A DNA stretch of 64,000 nt from the NCBI GenBank assembly GCA_039545355.1, contig BCJJ01000021.1:801536-865535 (forward strand), in the 5' to 3' direction. This document shows, piece by piece, positions 1 to 11,021 of the stretch. This DNA comes from Trichosporon coremiiforme (taxonomy: Eukaryota > Basidiomycota > Tremellomycetes > Trichosporonales > Trichosporonaceae). The translations under genes and the position numbers were made by a program. Below the pieces are notes generated by a model. It had not been told where the DNA came from. It searched no databases and saw only the letters and a program-made list of their open reading frames with translations. Positions within the stretch are counted from its first letter, which is position 1. Every line of letters starts with the position of its first letter.

Positions 1-1
1 C

Positions 2-475
2 TCCGTCGCTGGCCTGTCGTACGCTCTGGGGCTTCAGTCGCAACAGCAGCCGCAGCAGTACAGAAACTATCCCCCCTATCCGCCCCAGGTACCGAACAAC
101 TACCTGCCCACTCCCGGGGGCCTCGGGGGCGACATGGGCCTGACGACCTACGCCTGGCTGCACATGCAGCAAGCGCACCAGGAGCAGAAGCGCGCCCTTT
201 TGGAGCAGCAGCAACAGCAGCTCCTGAAGCTGACCAGCTGTAGCTCTTCCAACAGCTTCCTGCGCGACATTCTGGGCGGAGGACAGATGGGCCTCCCCCC
301 GCAGCAGGGGCAGCAGGAGTTTGTGTGGCCGACGGCGGCCCACGGGGAGCAGGAACGCATGCAGCACCAGGGTCTGCAGGGAGGCGTCACGACGCCGCCG
401 GAGGAGGACCTGATCTGGGCTCTCGCGAATGGCGCGGGACCGAGCGAGAGGGGCGTCAAGCGGATGAGGCAGTAA
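2..475 (+). CDS. Q-rich protein, C-terminal fragment (5' truncated by window edge)
   Basis: The reading frame is open from base 2 to a TAA at 473-475, so only the last 157 or so residues are seen. The fragment has a Gln- and Pro/Tyr-rich opening, a likely helix with a run of five Gln (RALLEQQQQQLL), a second Gln-rich patch and a basic end (GVKRMRQ). This composition is common in fungal transcription or RNA-binding regulators. No catalytic or folded domain is visible, so I give no function. The start lies outside the window. Confidence 0.6.
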   Translation, partial: SVAGLSYALGLQSQQQPQQYRNYPPYPPQVPNNYLPTPGGLGGDMGLTTYAWLHMQQAHQEQKRALLEQQQQQLLKLTSCSSSNSFLRDILGGGQMGLPPQQGQQEFVWPTAAHGEQERMQHQGLQGGVTTPPEEDLIWALANGAGPSERGVKRMRQ

Positions 476-998
476 ATGACGAGACCGCCGAGACCGTGGC
501 CGAGGTCGCGACTGAGGCTGAGCCCACAGTCGAGCCAAGCGAGCCAAGGCTGGCCCGAGTCCGAGACGCTGATCGCTGGGCGCAGGCCGCCACCTGTATA
601 TCAACCTCCCTGCTGTATTCTTCCCCTGTTGTAATCTAGATATCCGCCTGTAGAGCACACATGAATATATTCTCTGGCCCGCAACCCAGCCCGTTGCTCA
701 TGCTCGCGATGCTCGCATGTTGGTGGTATCTCGTGGCATTATGTACAACAACTATCTTTCATCACTAACCTCGCCCGGGGTCAGTACCGGCGACGCGAGC
801 ACGGGAGACGGCAAGAGCGGAGGCGCGTGCTAAGGTGCTATGCGGCCGCGCGCGCCTCGTCCCAGTCATCATCACTGACGTCTGTGCGAGCCGTTAAGAC
901 TTCCCACTCTGGCGTCCCCGAGGAACTCGGCGCACTTCTCCTCTTTCCTTCCTTGCCCTCCTTCTCCTCACAAGTCTCCACAGTCAAGCGGGGAGGGC
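476..998. other. Intergenic, convergent 3' ends
   Basis: This 523-base stretch lies between the end of the Q-rich gene (+) and the end of ATG16 (-). It should hold both 3' UTRs. I see no gene-like frame, structured RNA or repeat in it. Confidence 0.5.
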
Positions 999-2114
999 CT
1001 ACTTTCTCCTGCTCGGCGTGCCCTTCCCGCCTCCGCGAAAATCCCGTTGGTCCTTTCCCCCACCTTTCCCCTCCCCTGCTGCCTCCTTGCCCGACGCTGC
1101 CGTCTTCTCCGCCTTGGGTGTTGCCTGGGCATCGGAAGCAGAGGCAGAGGCGTGCGCGGCCGCCTCGGATTCGAACTGACTGTTCATCTCGTCCGCCGTC
1201 ATGTTCATCTTGTCTAGCCATCGTTGCAGGAGGGACGCGTTGTCGGCTTGCAAGGCCGCGTTGCGCTGCGTCAGGCCTGAGATCTCGATTTGCTGGGAAA
1301 GGATCTCGTCGTGCAGGGTCTGGCGTCAGCTGTGCTTCGTCCTTTGACCTTGCTCCCGCTGTCCTTTCTCTGTCCACCACGATTGCAGAAGCGGGATCAG
1401 AGAGAGTCGGGGACTGCTCTATTCGGCATACTCGATGCCCGGCGCGACTCGCTGCGCTATGGCCACACCGGACTCACCTTGACGTCCTCGTCCCTCATCC
1501 GCCACCTCTCCTCCCAGTTCCGCTCTCGGCGCGTGCCGCCGTCCCTTGCTTCTCGCAACTCGCGCACTTCCTCGCGCAGACCGCGCACCTCCTCGTCCCT
1601 GTCGCGCAAACTGTCGGCCATCGCGAGCTGCTTGTTCTGTGCGGCTGCTTGTGTGCGGTACAGCGTCGCGAGCTCGGTACGCATCGCGTTCAGCTGCGCG
1701 TCGAGGTGCGAGACGAGCGGCGCGGACGAGGATCTGTTGTCAGCTATCATTCACCCATTGGCAACTGGGCTCCATGCTCTCCTGGTCCACTTCGGATCAG
1801 CGACCGGTGGCCACTCCGGCAGCACCTCTCAGACAGAGAAGACTAGGAGAAACACGACGCTGCCTTGCCTGCCTTCGGCGGCTCGGCAGCCAGTACTCAC
1901 CCCTCACCACCTCCTCCCCTCAGCAGCGCGGCGTTGCGCACCTTCAACTCCCTCGCCGCCTTGGCCAGTCTCTGGTCTGCGCGTCAGTTCTCCCCGAATA
2001 CGCTAACTTACACTGCTCGATGACGTCCTTCAGCGGGTCAGACACAGTCTGCTGCGCCATAAGCCGCGCGCGGATCACGTTCTGCCACTCGGGGGGCGCG
2101 CCGAGTGCTGCCAT
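999..2114 (-). CDS. ATG16: Autophagy protein Atg16 (four exons)
   Basis: Predicted 251-residue coiled-coil protein that, in the family, binds the Atg12-Atg5 conjugate and places the Atg8-lipidation machinery on the forming autophagosome. Exons are 2114-2012, 1976-1901, 1733-1478 and 1319-999, and the frame closes exactly. The N-terminal helix (WQNVIRARLMAQQ) fits the Atg5-binding segment. The middle is a long Arg/Glu heptad coiled coil. The last exon carries the family signature: a DEI helix, then N-x2-L-x-ADN-x2-LL-x-RW-x-DKM followed by ADEMN. A short Lys/Gly-rich tail follows and the stop is TAG. The start is the first ATG giving the Atg5-binding helix; the longer upstream frame has no supporting features. 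It is divergent from NSE3 with about 280 bases between the start codons. Confidence 0.8.
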
Positions 2115-2392
2115 TGTTGTTTGCTTGCTTGTTGTTGTGAAGCAGAGATAGCGCGATAGCTCGATCGAGCCAGGTAGGTGGCCGATCAGTGCGTCATCCG
2201 ACCACACAGTCACGCGCTTTGGTCCCGCTATTCCGGCCTTGGCGGCGAATTAGGCAACCCATTAGGAGGCGACCGTAATGGCAGTTAAATGGCCATGACA
2301 GGGTCCAAAGGTGTTTCAGACGCGCGTGATAGATAGACTGGACTGGACGCAACCGGATTTGTTTTGACATTGTACAGGACAGCTCGATCACC
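2115..2392. promoter_or_regulatory. Shared divergent promoter ATG16 / NSE3
   Basis: This 278-base gap separates two start codons pointing apart, so both promoters must lie here or overlap the neighbouring 5' ends. I recognise no clear TATA element or factor site. Confidence 0.4.
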
Positions 2393-3705
2393 ATGCCGCC
2401 GCGAGAACAGATCCTCGGCGAGAGCGTGAGTTACTACGCTCAGATGGAACTGACGACAGGATCTGGACGCTGCCGCGGCGAAGCTTGTCCGCCTGGCGCT
2501 GTTCACAGAGTACAGGCGCCAGCCGCTGAAGCGCGAGACGATCACGGAGATGAGTGCGTCCTTCCTTCCTTCCACCATTCTCTCTGTGATCTTTCAGAGC
2601 TCTCCGATGGCTTCTTCAGGGCTCTGGAACTGTGGACGACAACACTAGAGCTCTTGCGCGCGCGAGCTTCAGCTGACCGCAGTCATTCCCAACAAGAAGC
2701 GCGCATTCGTCGAAGTCCTGACCCGCGCGAACGAGAAGATGCGCTCCGTGTTCGGGCTCGAGATTGTCGAACTGCGTGCACGGCGGAAGGGAGACCTTGA
2801 CGACCCGCAGACCCAGGCTCAGACGCAGGCGCAGACGCAGCGCAAGAAGAAGCGCCGGAGACGGCGAGACGATGCCTCGGACGCATCTGGCTCAGAGTCA
2901 GAGGAGGAAGACGGCGAGCCGGCCGCTGCGAAAAGTGAGTTCCTTGAAAGTTGGCGGCGAGCTGACGCCCAGTTCCCATGAGCAAGACGTATATTGTGCG
3001 CTCGGCGCTGCCGGCAGCCCTGATCGGCGAGATGACGAAACCGAACCCGCTCCCCATGCCCGAGGACGAGGCGGCGATGGAGGCGGCACAGGCGGACAGC
3101 GGTGCTGTGCTGCAGTGGGAGAAGGCGGATGCGTCGCAGACTGGCGCGCTCGGATTGCTCGGTATCCGTACCGTCATCCTGTGCATCATCCTGAGTCTGG
3201 GACGGAGTGTGCCGGACGACCAGCTGCACTCCCTTCTCCGCCGCCTAGGATTGCACCGCGACACGGTGCTCCCGTACGCGTCCAAGGACGCGACGGAAGA
3301 GAAGCTCACGCTCGACAAGTACCTCGACCTACTTGCGCGAAAGCGATACCTGGAGAAGGTGAGTCACCATGGCTGAGGTGATGTGTCGAGCTAACTGATA
3401 TCAGACCGAGAGTGGAGGCACCGGCGGCCAGCCCAAGGTCATCGAGTGGCGATGGGGCGCGCGTGAGGCCGAGTTCAGCGAGAAAGCGGCGGGCGAGTTC
3501 ATCGAGAAGATGTGAGTATGCTTGGCCATTTGGCCAGAGCCAGCTTGTCACTTGTGTTCTTTCAGCTGACGGCAGCTTCTTCGACCCGGCTGAGTCCGAC
3601 TCGGACGATGAGGACGGCGAGGCGGTCCGCGCACGAGAAGCGAATAGGAAACGCGTCCGGAACGAGCTTGAGCGGGCGGCGGGTGGCCCTCTGACGGAAA
3701 CGTAG
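2393..3705 (+). CDS. NSE3: MAGE-domain Smc5/6 subunit Nse3 (six exons)
   Basis: Predicted 333 residues from exons 2393-2425, 2460-2553, 2683-2934, 2973-3358, 3405-3511 and 3576-3705. The frame closes exactly. The MAGE-homology domain is split by a charged insert. The first winged helix includes KLVRLALFTEYRRQPLKR and the FGLEIVEL strand. The second includes GLLGIRTVILCIILSLG and ends in the typical WRWGAREAEF strand. Between them is a basic run (KKKRRRRR) followed by an acidic Ser/Glu stretch. In the family Nse3 pairs with the RING protein Nse1 and binds Nse4 and DNA in the Smc5/6 complex for genome maintenance. The first intron is only 34 nt, with ctgac next to the acceptor. The assignment rests on domain pattern, not alignment. 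Confidence 0.72.
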
Positions 3706-3949
3706 AGGCTATGACATGGCATGGATACATCTAGGCCCCGAGGAGCGATCGTCTATAGTGTTCTGTGAACTGTGGTATAATGTATATTTACTTATGAGCG
3801 CGAGCGGCGGGAGGGNGGGCGGGAGGCGAGCTTTCGCTCGCCGACTCTCAGCGAGCCGTGAGAATTGCGCTCACACCTCCCTCTTGATCCCTGCAGCCTC
3901 AGTCGGTTTGCGCGCAATGGGCTGGCCCTCAATGGCCCCAATACGCCTC
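3706..3949. other. Convergent intergenic gap with one ambiguous base
   Basis: The 244 bases between the NSE3 and HAP5 stop codons contain the only undetermined base of the window, an N at 3816 within a G-rich run. This shows the sequence is a draft assembly and that G-rich tracts may be unreliable. Confidence 0.6.
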
Positions 3950-4954
3950 CTAAGCGAATCCCTCTCCGTCCTCTCCACCACGGACGTACTCGCGGTACAT
4001 CGCGTCTCCTCCCTCTCCGTCCTCCTGAGCGGCAGGGGCGTCCTCACCCTCGGCATCCTGCTGGTTGTCGTTGTCGGCGCTCGCCGTTGCGGCGGCACCG
4101 CCAGACCCGTCGTCGCGCGGCACAATGTCGATCAGGAAGTCGAAAACGTCGCTGAACGCGATCGCGGCGGCGACGTCGGACTTCTGCAGCGTGCGTCGCT
4201 TGTGCCCTTCGGCCACGAGCCAGGCGCGGCATGTCAGCTCCGAGATGAAGACTGGGACGTTAGCGAGGCTCAAAAGATATAAAACATATCGGCCGTCCTC
4301 CATCCTCCACCTCCCACCGTCTCTCGAGCACAATCCACATTGCGGGGGTTGCTGCAAGCCTGGACCGACAGATAAACCCGAGACGGATATTCCAAGAGTT
4401 CCTCGAGGGCGGATGCGCCCTCATCTCTGCCGCAGAGACGATAGCAGGGAAGAGAATAGTGGCTCAACGCAGTCGCCTCACTCCGACGCCTCGGTCTACT
4501 CACTCTCACAAGCCTTGGAGAACATGATGGGCGCCTCGGCACTGATCATCTTGACCTCCTCGTCGCTCTTCATGACCTTCTTGATACGCGCCAGGGGGAG
4601 GTTGTAAGTCTTGAAGTCTGGTGTTTCCCTCTCGACGCTGTCCATCTGGCGAGCCCAGAAACTCTCAAGGAACGAGTTCAGGTCCTGGTGCGGGTGCACG
4701 AGTGGCCCGGATGTCGGGATCGGTGCAGGGGCAGAGGGCGGGGGCGCGGTCGCGGCCGCGGCCGCTCCGTAGGCGTTGTGGGCGTGGTGCGACGGATGCG
4801 GCGTGTGGTGCACCGAGCCGTAGCCTGTCGAAGAGGCAGCGGCGGAGGGCACGTTCGAAGGACCGGGGGCGGGCGAAGACACGGCACTGCCGGCAGAAGA
4901 GTATCCCCCGTTCGCGAAGGGATACCCGATCTCGGGGAGGTAGTATGGGTTCAT
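3950..4954 (-). CDS. HAP5: CCAAT-binding factor subunit C (NF-YC/Hap5), two exons
   Basis: Predicted 250 residues from exons 4954-4504 and 4251-3950. An N-terminal Ser/Pro/Ala/His-rich region is followed by the conserved segment [17 protein letters not shown], then the histone fold: [32 protein letters not shown], and after the intron [25 protein letters not shown] and [11 protein letters not shown]. These match the NF-YC family very closely. The subunit dimerises with NF-YB/Hap3 and, with Hap2, binds CCAAT boxes; in yeasts this controls respiratory and iron-related genes. A 252-nt intron splits the histone fold at an exact codon (A|TC, Ile), long for this window. An acidic tail ends in TAG. 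It lies downstream of HSE1 on the same strand, about 350 bases away. Confidence 0.9.
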
Positions 4955-5299
4955 TGTTGGGGTTTTGTGGATGCGATGGAGGCGATGGAGGCGAAGATCG
5001 AGATGATCGCCAGAGATGGAGGGCAACCCAGGGCGAGCGGAGGTGGAGGCGGATGCGGACGTGAAAAAAACATGGCGACAATGCCATGTGGTCTGCATCC
5101 CCTGCGGCACGAAAATCCCCCGCTGACACTCCGCCCTCACACCCACCCTCCCCGTCCTCGGTTCCTTGGCTTCGTCCTCAGATCTCACGCCTCTGTCGGC
5201 CAGCATGCGTCGGCCGAAGCGTCGGCCCGAATGCATCTTGACTTGCATACAATCTGATCATTTGCATCTCTCATCTCAAAACTAAGTCGTCTATACACA

Positions 5300-7353
5300 T
5301 TAATGCTGCACGTTCATCCGGCCCACGCCGTTCGCGACGTCCGCCACCTGCTGCGCAAAGTTGAACCCCTGCCCCGGCAGCTGCTGGCCCTGCTGGGGCG
5401 CACCCTGGGGAGCACCCGGGGGAGCACCGTACACGCCTGGAGACTCCTGAGGCGGGCCCTGGCCGTACTGCTGAGGAGGCTGCTGGTAGTATCCCTGCGG
5501 CTGCTGGGCGTATGGGTCGCCGGCGCCGACGCCAGCGTTGCCGGGATTCGTGTTCTGACGCTGAGGTGAGTCCGCCGGCGGGTACGACGGCGCCCCGGAG
5601 GGATTGCGCTGAGGCGCACCGTGCTGCTCCTGCTGGGGGTAGTGGTACGGCTGGCCGGGAGCAACCTGCCCGCCGGCTCCGGCGCCGGGGAGGCTTTGGT
5701 GCGACGCGCCGTGCGCAACGTGCGGTTGCGGGAAGGCGTCCTGCGAGCCGTACTGCGAGTGATGCTGAGGCTGCTGCTGCTGCTGCTGTTGCTGCTGCTG
5801 GTAGGGATCGTGGGGAGGCTGCTGCTGGTAGCCCTGGTCATGGGACTGCTGCTGCTGCTGCGCGTAAGGCCCCTGGGGAGGGGCGCCATAGCCGTACGCT
5901 GGATGTCAGCTTAGCATCATGAGATGAGCTTACCCTGCTGGGGGGGCGCCTGGGGAGGGCCGCCGCGGAGCGTCTCATACTGCTGAATGGCGCGCTGGAA
6001 GTTAACGTTCATATTGGCGAGCTCGGCCTGCTGATCCGTGTACTTCTTGATGAGGGCGTTAATCTGGCCCTGGATCGCAACGCTCGACTGGTACAGCTCC
6101 TCGACCTCTGGGTTGTCCTGCAGGCGGTCACCGCGGGACGTATCGATCTTTTTGAGGATCTCGAGCAGCTTATCGACGAGCCCGAGAGAGCCGAACACGC
6201 GCGCCTCCTCTTGCGCCTCCTCCTGCAGCTCGCCCGCAGTCGGCTCCGCCAGCGCCTCGACGTATGTGACCGGGAAGATGCCGATCTTGCCGTTGCACGC
6301 GCCACGCCACCACTCCTTGTACCCGCGGCTCAGCACCTTGATGATGTCCCCGCGCTCAAACGAGAGCTCCCCGGGCTGGTCAGACGTGAACGTGTACAGC
6401 GCCCGCACCCGCGTGGCGGTGTTCGGGTCGATGGGCTGCGGCTCGGCTGGGCCCTGCGTCTGGGGCGCCGTCGCGCTGTACGAGGGGTTGCCGTACGAGG
6501 GGCTGTTGTACGCTGGCGTCTGTGCGGGGGCAGCGACGGCAGCCGCCTGGTGGTGCTGGGGCCGAGGCTGTGATGATGCCGATCCCCGGTTGTCGTTGGC
6601 CATGCTCCCACGTCCGCCCGTCTCCTTCTTCGACAGCTCAATAACAGCCGCAAGCTCCTCCTCCTCTCGCCGGCGGCGCACCTCCTCCTGGTCCTCAGGC
6701 GTCGTCTCCGGTTCGTCAAACTGGAAGTCTGAGCGTCAGTTTCGAGGTCCAGCGCATAACTCACTCTTGGCACGGAGCCGGTCGTAAAGCTCGCTCATGA
6801 GACTGAGATTCGCGTCTCCCGCCTCCTCAAACTGCCTCGCCCACTCCTTCACGTAGCGCAGCGCCTTGGTCTGTACGGGCTGCGCCGTTGCCCGGTCAGT
6901 GATAAGCCGCTCGAGCGCGCCAGTCCATGCCCGGCTGCTCAACTCTTCGTGAAGCGGCTTCCCGCAATTCTGAGCGAGCGTGTTCGCGAGCTCGAGAGCA
7001 TAGATCTGGACGTTCGGATTGCGGTGCGACAAACGCTTCACGAGAGCAGCAACGGCATTTCGTGCTCTGATATGTCAGCTATGCCAGCCACTTGAGGAGC
7101 TGAGACGCACCCGTTCTGGCCCTCATCGCCAACCTTGTCGCAAATTTGGAGGTTCGTGTCCCAGTCCTCAGACGCGAGGTTCTCGTCGGTCGCCTTCGCT
7201 GCCGGTGTCAGTGGCGTGATCGAGTAGTTCACGGCGGGCATGGAGCATCGCCGCTGAGAGTGCAAGCACATCGCTGCGTAGCCGATCTCCATGCCAGTCA
7301 CCGGGGTACTCACTGACGATCTCGTCGTATGGGTTCGCCGCAGAGGAGAACAT
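5300..7353 (-). CDS. HSE1: ESCRT-0 subunit Hse1/STAM (VHS-UIM-SH3-GAT), five exons
   Basis: Predicted 607 residues from exons 7353-7314, 7198-7111, 7066-6765, 6728-5934 and 5898-5300; the frame closes. The start (MFSSAANPYDEIV) matches the usual fungal Hse1 opening. A VHS domain covers about residues 8-140 (RNPNVQIYALELANTLAQNC). A ubiquitin-interacting motif lies near 164-178 (EEEELAAVIELS). The SH3 domain is at about 249-303 (RVRALYTF, ELSFERGDIIKVL, WWRG, IGIFPVTYVE). A coiled-coil GAT region at about 310-395 binds Vps27. The last 190 residues are a Gln/Pro/Tyr-rich tail with poly-Gln runs. With Vps27 it sorts ubiquitinated membrane cargo on endosomes. Introns are 35-44 nt except the first (115 nt). 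Confidence 0.93.
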
Positions 7354-9856
7354 GATGGCGGGGGTGAAGGAAGAGGACGGTAGTGAAGAGAGCAAGACCG
7401 ATGACGATGACGAGGTATGGCCTCAGGGACCGCGCTCAGCGAGCCAGACCCCGCACTCGATGGAGCCGCCGCTCACTCAGCGATCTTGGTGCCGTCGGAA
7501 GTAATTCCACGTGGCGACCAGTGGAGGGCGGCGGTGGCAGTGCTCAAAGGACCTCGAGTTGACGCAAGTGTTGGCAGCCAAGAGAAGTCTGCACCAACAC
7601 AACCACATGGAGAGATGGAGAGTGCGACTTGCGTGGCGATGCAGTGTTGAACTGTGCTGTTTGGAAAGCCATCGCGGCAGTCCACCGGCTCGCTTGCGAT
7701 GAGTTGTTCACTTTTTACCAGCCCAGTTGGAAGACGCTGAGAGCCTCGGAGGCACATCATGCCCCCAGCTGCACGCTCCCATCGTGTCTTCGAGTCCTAC
7801 CGGTCAGCTGGAACGCTGCGACTTAGGCAATGTGATCAGTGACCAATATGGTGATCGGAGGAACGTTGAAGCACCTGCCTCTCTTGGACGATCAGATGAC
7901 GATGGCAATTCAGTGTACCTTCATAAAGCAATCAACATTATCACAGATCAATCGGCTAATCACGGTTGATCATTACGACTTCGACTCTGGAAGCCGGCCG
8001 TGACTGGCTTCGTCGCTGCAATTCACTCATCCCAGGGTCGAGCAGACTGTAACATTTGGTCGTGTGAAGTCTGCAGTAGAGACATGTTTCGTCCTTCACC
8101 TCGCATGCTTCCCATGCTTACGAGCGCCCGCTTATCCCCACGAAACACCAACATGCGGCAGCGCAACTGGCCAGGTCTTCTGAAGGAACATTCGGACGCC
8201 GGCAAGTTCGTGTAGGAGTTTATGGCCCCTCGCGCCTCAGGAGCGAGGTTGTTTCATCGCGTTGTCTTTCCTTCCTTTCGAGAATTCACCTGCGCGAGCC
8301 TCGTATCAGCGATAACCTTAGCCGGTCCAACAGCTGTGCTCTGAGGAGTGTTCCGGTTCAACTGGCTTCGGGGGTTTGGCGAGACCATGATGGAGAGTGT
8401 GCCGCGGATCAGATAAACGCCAAGTGATGGAACTCGTGCAGCTCGAACAATAGCCAGGAAGGTATGCAGTGAGCCCAACAAGGTTTACGGTTGGGTTTGC
8501 GACATCCTCGCCTGCGTTTCCTCGTCCTCCTCCTGCACACTCCTGCACGTCTGCACTCTAACTGGTGCTCTAATGATGCTGGATTCTTTTTGGTTCGGTG
8601 ATTCCGGATGAGGAATGGGGACGAAGAGATACTGGAAGCTATCAGTCAGCCTTCAAGGTCTGCTGCCGAACTGGACGCTCCGTACGTTCCGACGAAGGCA
8701 CTCAGCTTCGCCAGTACCATTGTAACCGGAACAAGAGTGGCTAGACTTTTGCTGCGGCAAGTGCATGTCTTGGGTCACGTTGAGGATGATAACGTCTAAT
8801 CGAAGCCACCCCCCTAGGCTGCCCTGCAATACGACATGTCCACCTGAATAGCGCTGAACGTGATGAATCATGAATCTCGCTAGTGTGGTGGCGCAGCAGT
8901 GTCACTCTGTTGCCCGCCAGTGCGAGGGCGAGTGCGGGAGTGGGTGACATCTGTAGTCTAGGACAGTCATGTCCTGGTCTAGTGACCTAGTTTGCTGCGC
9001 ACTCGCACGATCATGCGATCAGGAGCAGGTTATATTGCGCGCAGCAGATCTGGCCGGAGCACAGCTTGCACCGCTGGCCCCACGGCACGGCTCCACCTTG
9101 TTCCCATGATTATGTTTCTTCTCTGCGGGCCGCAGGTCGACACAAAGAGATGGCAGCCATACAGCCATGCCAGCCATGGCGGTGCCCATACCAAGGTTTG
9201 AGAGATGCTGGCATGGGCGATCATCTGACCGCGGTGGAACATGAGACGTCGCGGCGCCCCGTGCGCCCCCTTGTCTCGTCTCCGAGAGCCGGAGGCACGA
9301 GGCTGTCCGCACAGGACATCGCTCTTGGGAGTGAGACGGGGACGTTACGCAATCCCCCGCCTGCCAGTTCAGAAGAGGAAAGCAGTACGCATGTGTCTTG
9401 CCTCTTTGCTCGTCAGTCGAGGTACGCGTAGTATGCCTGCACGCTTACAGCGAGATAAAGTCGGGCCTGCAGGATGCAGAGGCGGCGCACCTGAAACAAT
9501 CCATCGGGTGGCTCCTGCGGTGCCTCAAGCTCCAGTGCCTTCCTTCCCTTACGGGCCGTATGGGACCACTGCGCCAGCCTGCGCCAGTCTGCGCAATTAA
9601 CACCAACTGGGTCAGCTGCATTTTAGCTTCGACCAACTCCTGCTATCGGCCCCCGCCATGCACCAGTGTACCACCTGCAGCCGTGCCGTGCCCGCCGCTG
9701 TGGGCCATGGGCAGCCGCAGCCGCGCCGGCTCATGGTGCTGCAACCGTAGTGCGTACAGCTGACCTCTGGCCACTGGCCTTAATAACCCACGATCACGAT
9801 CCAGCGCGCATCAGTCTTCTCGCTTCCAGCATCACACCACAACCCGCACGGCCAGA
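7354..9856. other. 2.5 kb intergenic region without recognisable genes
   Basis: I read both strands and found only short frames with no family features and no consistent splice pattern. It includes the promoter of HSE1 and probably that of the Ser-rich gene at 9857. No tRNA-like B box, repeat array or transposon end was seen. A non-coding RNA cannot be excluded from sequence alone. Confidence 0.45.
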
Positions 9857-10531
9857 ATGCCAATGGCTCTGGCGCTCACGACGACGTCGAGCGCCCCAGC
9901 GTTGACGGTCGCGACGGCCGCGGCGCTAAACAGCACTGTCGCGACCTCGCTCCTCCTCGCCCCGACCTCCAGCATCTCCCTCACACCCGGTCCCTCCTCC
10001 GATCCGGTGGTTAGCAACGACTCGCCGTCGGACGACACGGTACCCCTTGGCGCGGACCTGAGCGCGAACGTAGCGAGCAGCTCGACTTCCACCTCCGCCG
10101 CGGGCGAGCCGAGTCCGCCCTCGCCATCACAATCAAAAGGACCCTCGCGATCGGCTGACTCTGCCCCTTCTCCATCATCGCCATCACAGCAAGCGGGCCA
10201 GAAGACTGCCGCGCAGTCTTCATCCTCGAGCGAGAAGACTCCGAAAGACCTCCTCCCTTCATCAAACCCGGACGACGGGCAGTGCTTCGGCGCCGCAGGA
10301 ACTGGGTCTATCACATCAGCGTGCTGCGCCAGCCTCAAGGGCGCTCTCGCCAGTGGGGCCGAGTACTGCCTGTTCGAGGCTAAGCACGCCGACACATGGG
10401 AGACGTGCGTGTCCACGGCTACGGATGGAAACAGGGCCCAGCTAGCCGTCAAGTGCAGTGGCTCGAGACGGAATCGGGCGACTTGGGCTGTGATCGCGCT
10501 CAGCGTTGGAGTTGCGTTCATGAGCTCGTAG
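9857..10531 (+). CDS. Ser-rich protein with cysteine core and hydrophobic C-terminus (putative cell-surface protein)
   Basis: Single-exon frame of 224 residues from an ATG; a second ATG lies two codons later. The first 30 residues are Ala/Thr/Leu-rich and could be a weak signal peptide. Residues 40-135 are Ser/Pro/Gly-rich low complexity. A six-cysteine core follows: CFG, then TSACCASLKG, GAEYC, WETC and KC. It ends in a hydrophobic stretch (WAVIALSVGVAFMSS) after small and basic residues, which resembles a GPI-anchor addition signal. The core is shared with the protein at 60275-60886 (CC-x2-[LV]-KG-x4-G-[AS]-E, then C-x12-C). I recognise no named family. A wall or secreted surface role is inference. 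Confidence 0.6.
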   Translation: MPMALALTTTSSAPALTVATAAALNSTVATSLLLAPTSSISLTPGPSSDPVVSNDSPSDDTVPLGADLSANVASSSTSTSAAGEPSPPSPSQSKGPSRSADSAPSPSSPSQQAGQKTAAQSSSSSEKTPKDLLPSSNPDDGQCFGAAGTGSITSACCASLKGALASGAEYCLFEAKHADTWETCVSTATDGNRAQLAVKCSGSRRNRATWAVIALSVGVAFMSS

Positions 10532-11021
10532 ACGCTACCTGGTGTAGCGTTACAGAGCCAGGGAGGAGCGAGGATGGCGAGGAGAGTGACAGGGGAGAGG
10601 AAGGGACGAAGGGAAGGAAAGAAGAAGAAAAGGCCGCAAACTGTATCCATCTAATCGCACCGGCATCTATTTAGGCCCTCTTTATAATCTCGACATGACA
10701 TGCATAGTCGTTGTAACATTTGCGACTGAGCGGGTGTGACAGAAGCAGAGACGCAGTACGCCGTCTCAGGTGTGTACAAACAACCAGTCGCGCTGGGTGC
10801 AGGTGACGTACGTCACTATTCGAATTCTAAACTCCGTCCCTAATGCGCATTACAACACCAGCCACCGAATCCTAACCGCGTCTATTTGGCAACCCCAAGC
10901 GCGGGCGGCACGACGGCCGAGTCCGAAAACCTGGCGCATTGGTGCTCAGTGCGGAGCGCAGAGCGTCAACATCACGGCGATTGCATTGAGTTTCAGTTCA
11001 CCCTCTCTCCAAACACCCAAG
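10532..11021. other. Intergenic, tandem same-strand genes
   Basis: These 490 bases hold the 3' end of the Ser-rich gene, including a purine-rich stretch just after the stop, and the promoter of the HAD-family gene. I see no other feature. Confidence 0.4.

Noticed and set aside
827..1846. Long plus-strand frame of 339 residues across ATG16
   Set aside because: It starts at GTG, is antisense to well-supported ATG16 exons and has Arg/Ser/Leu composition typical of a shadow frame in GC-rich DNA.
5303..5914. Plus-strand Leu-rich frames at 5303-5569 and 5621-5914, membrane-protein-like
   Set aside because: They are antisense to the CAG-rich Gln tail of HSE1, which reads as CTG Leu runs on the other strand.
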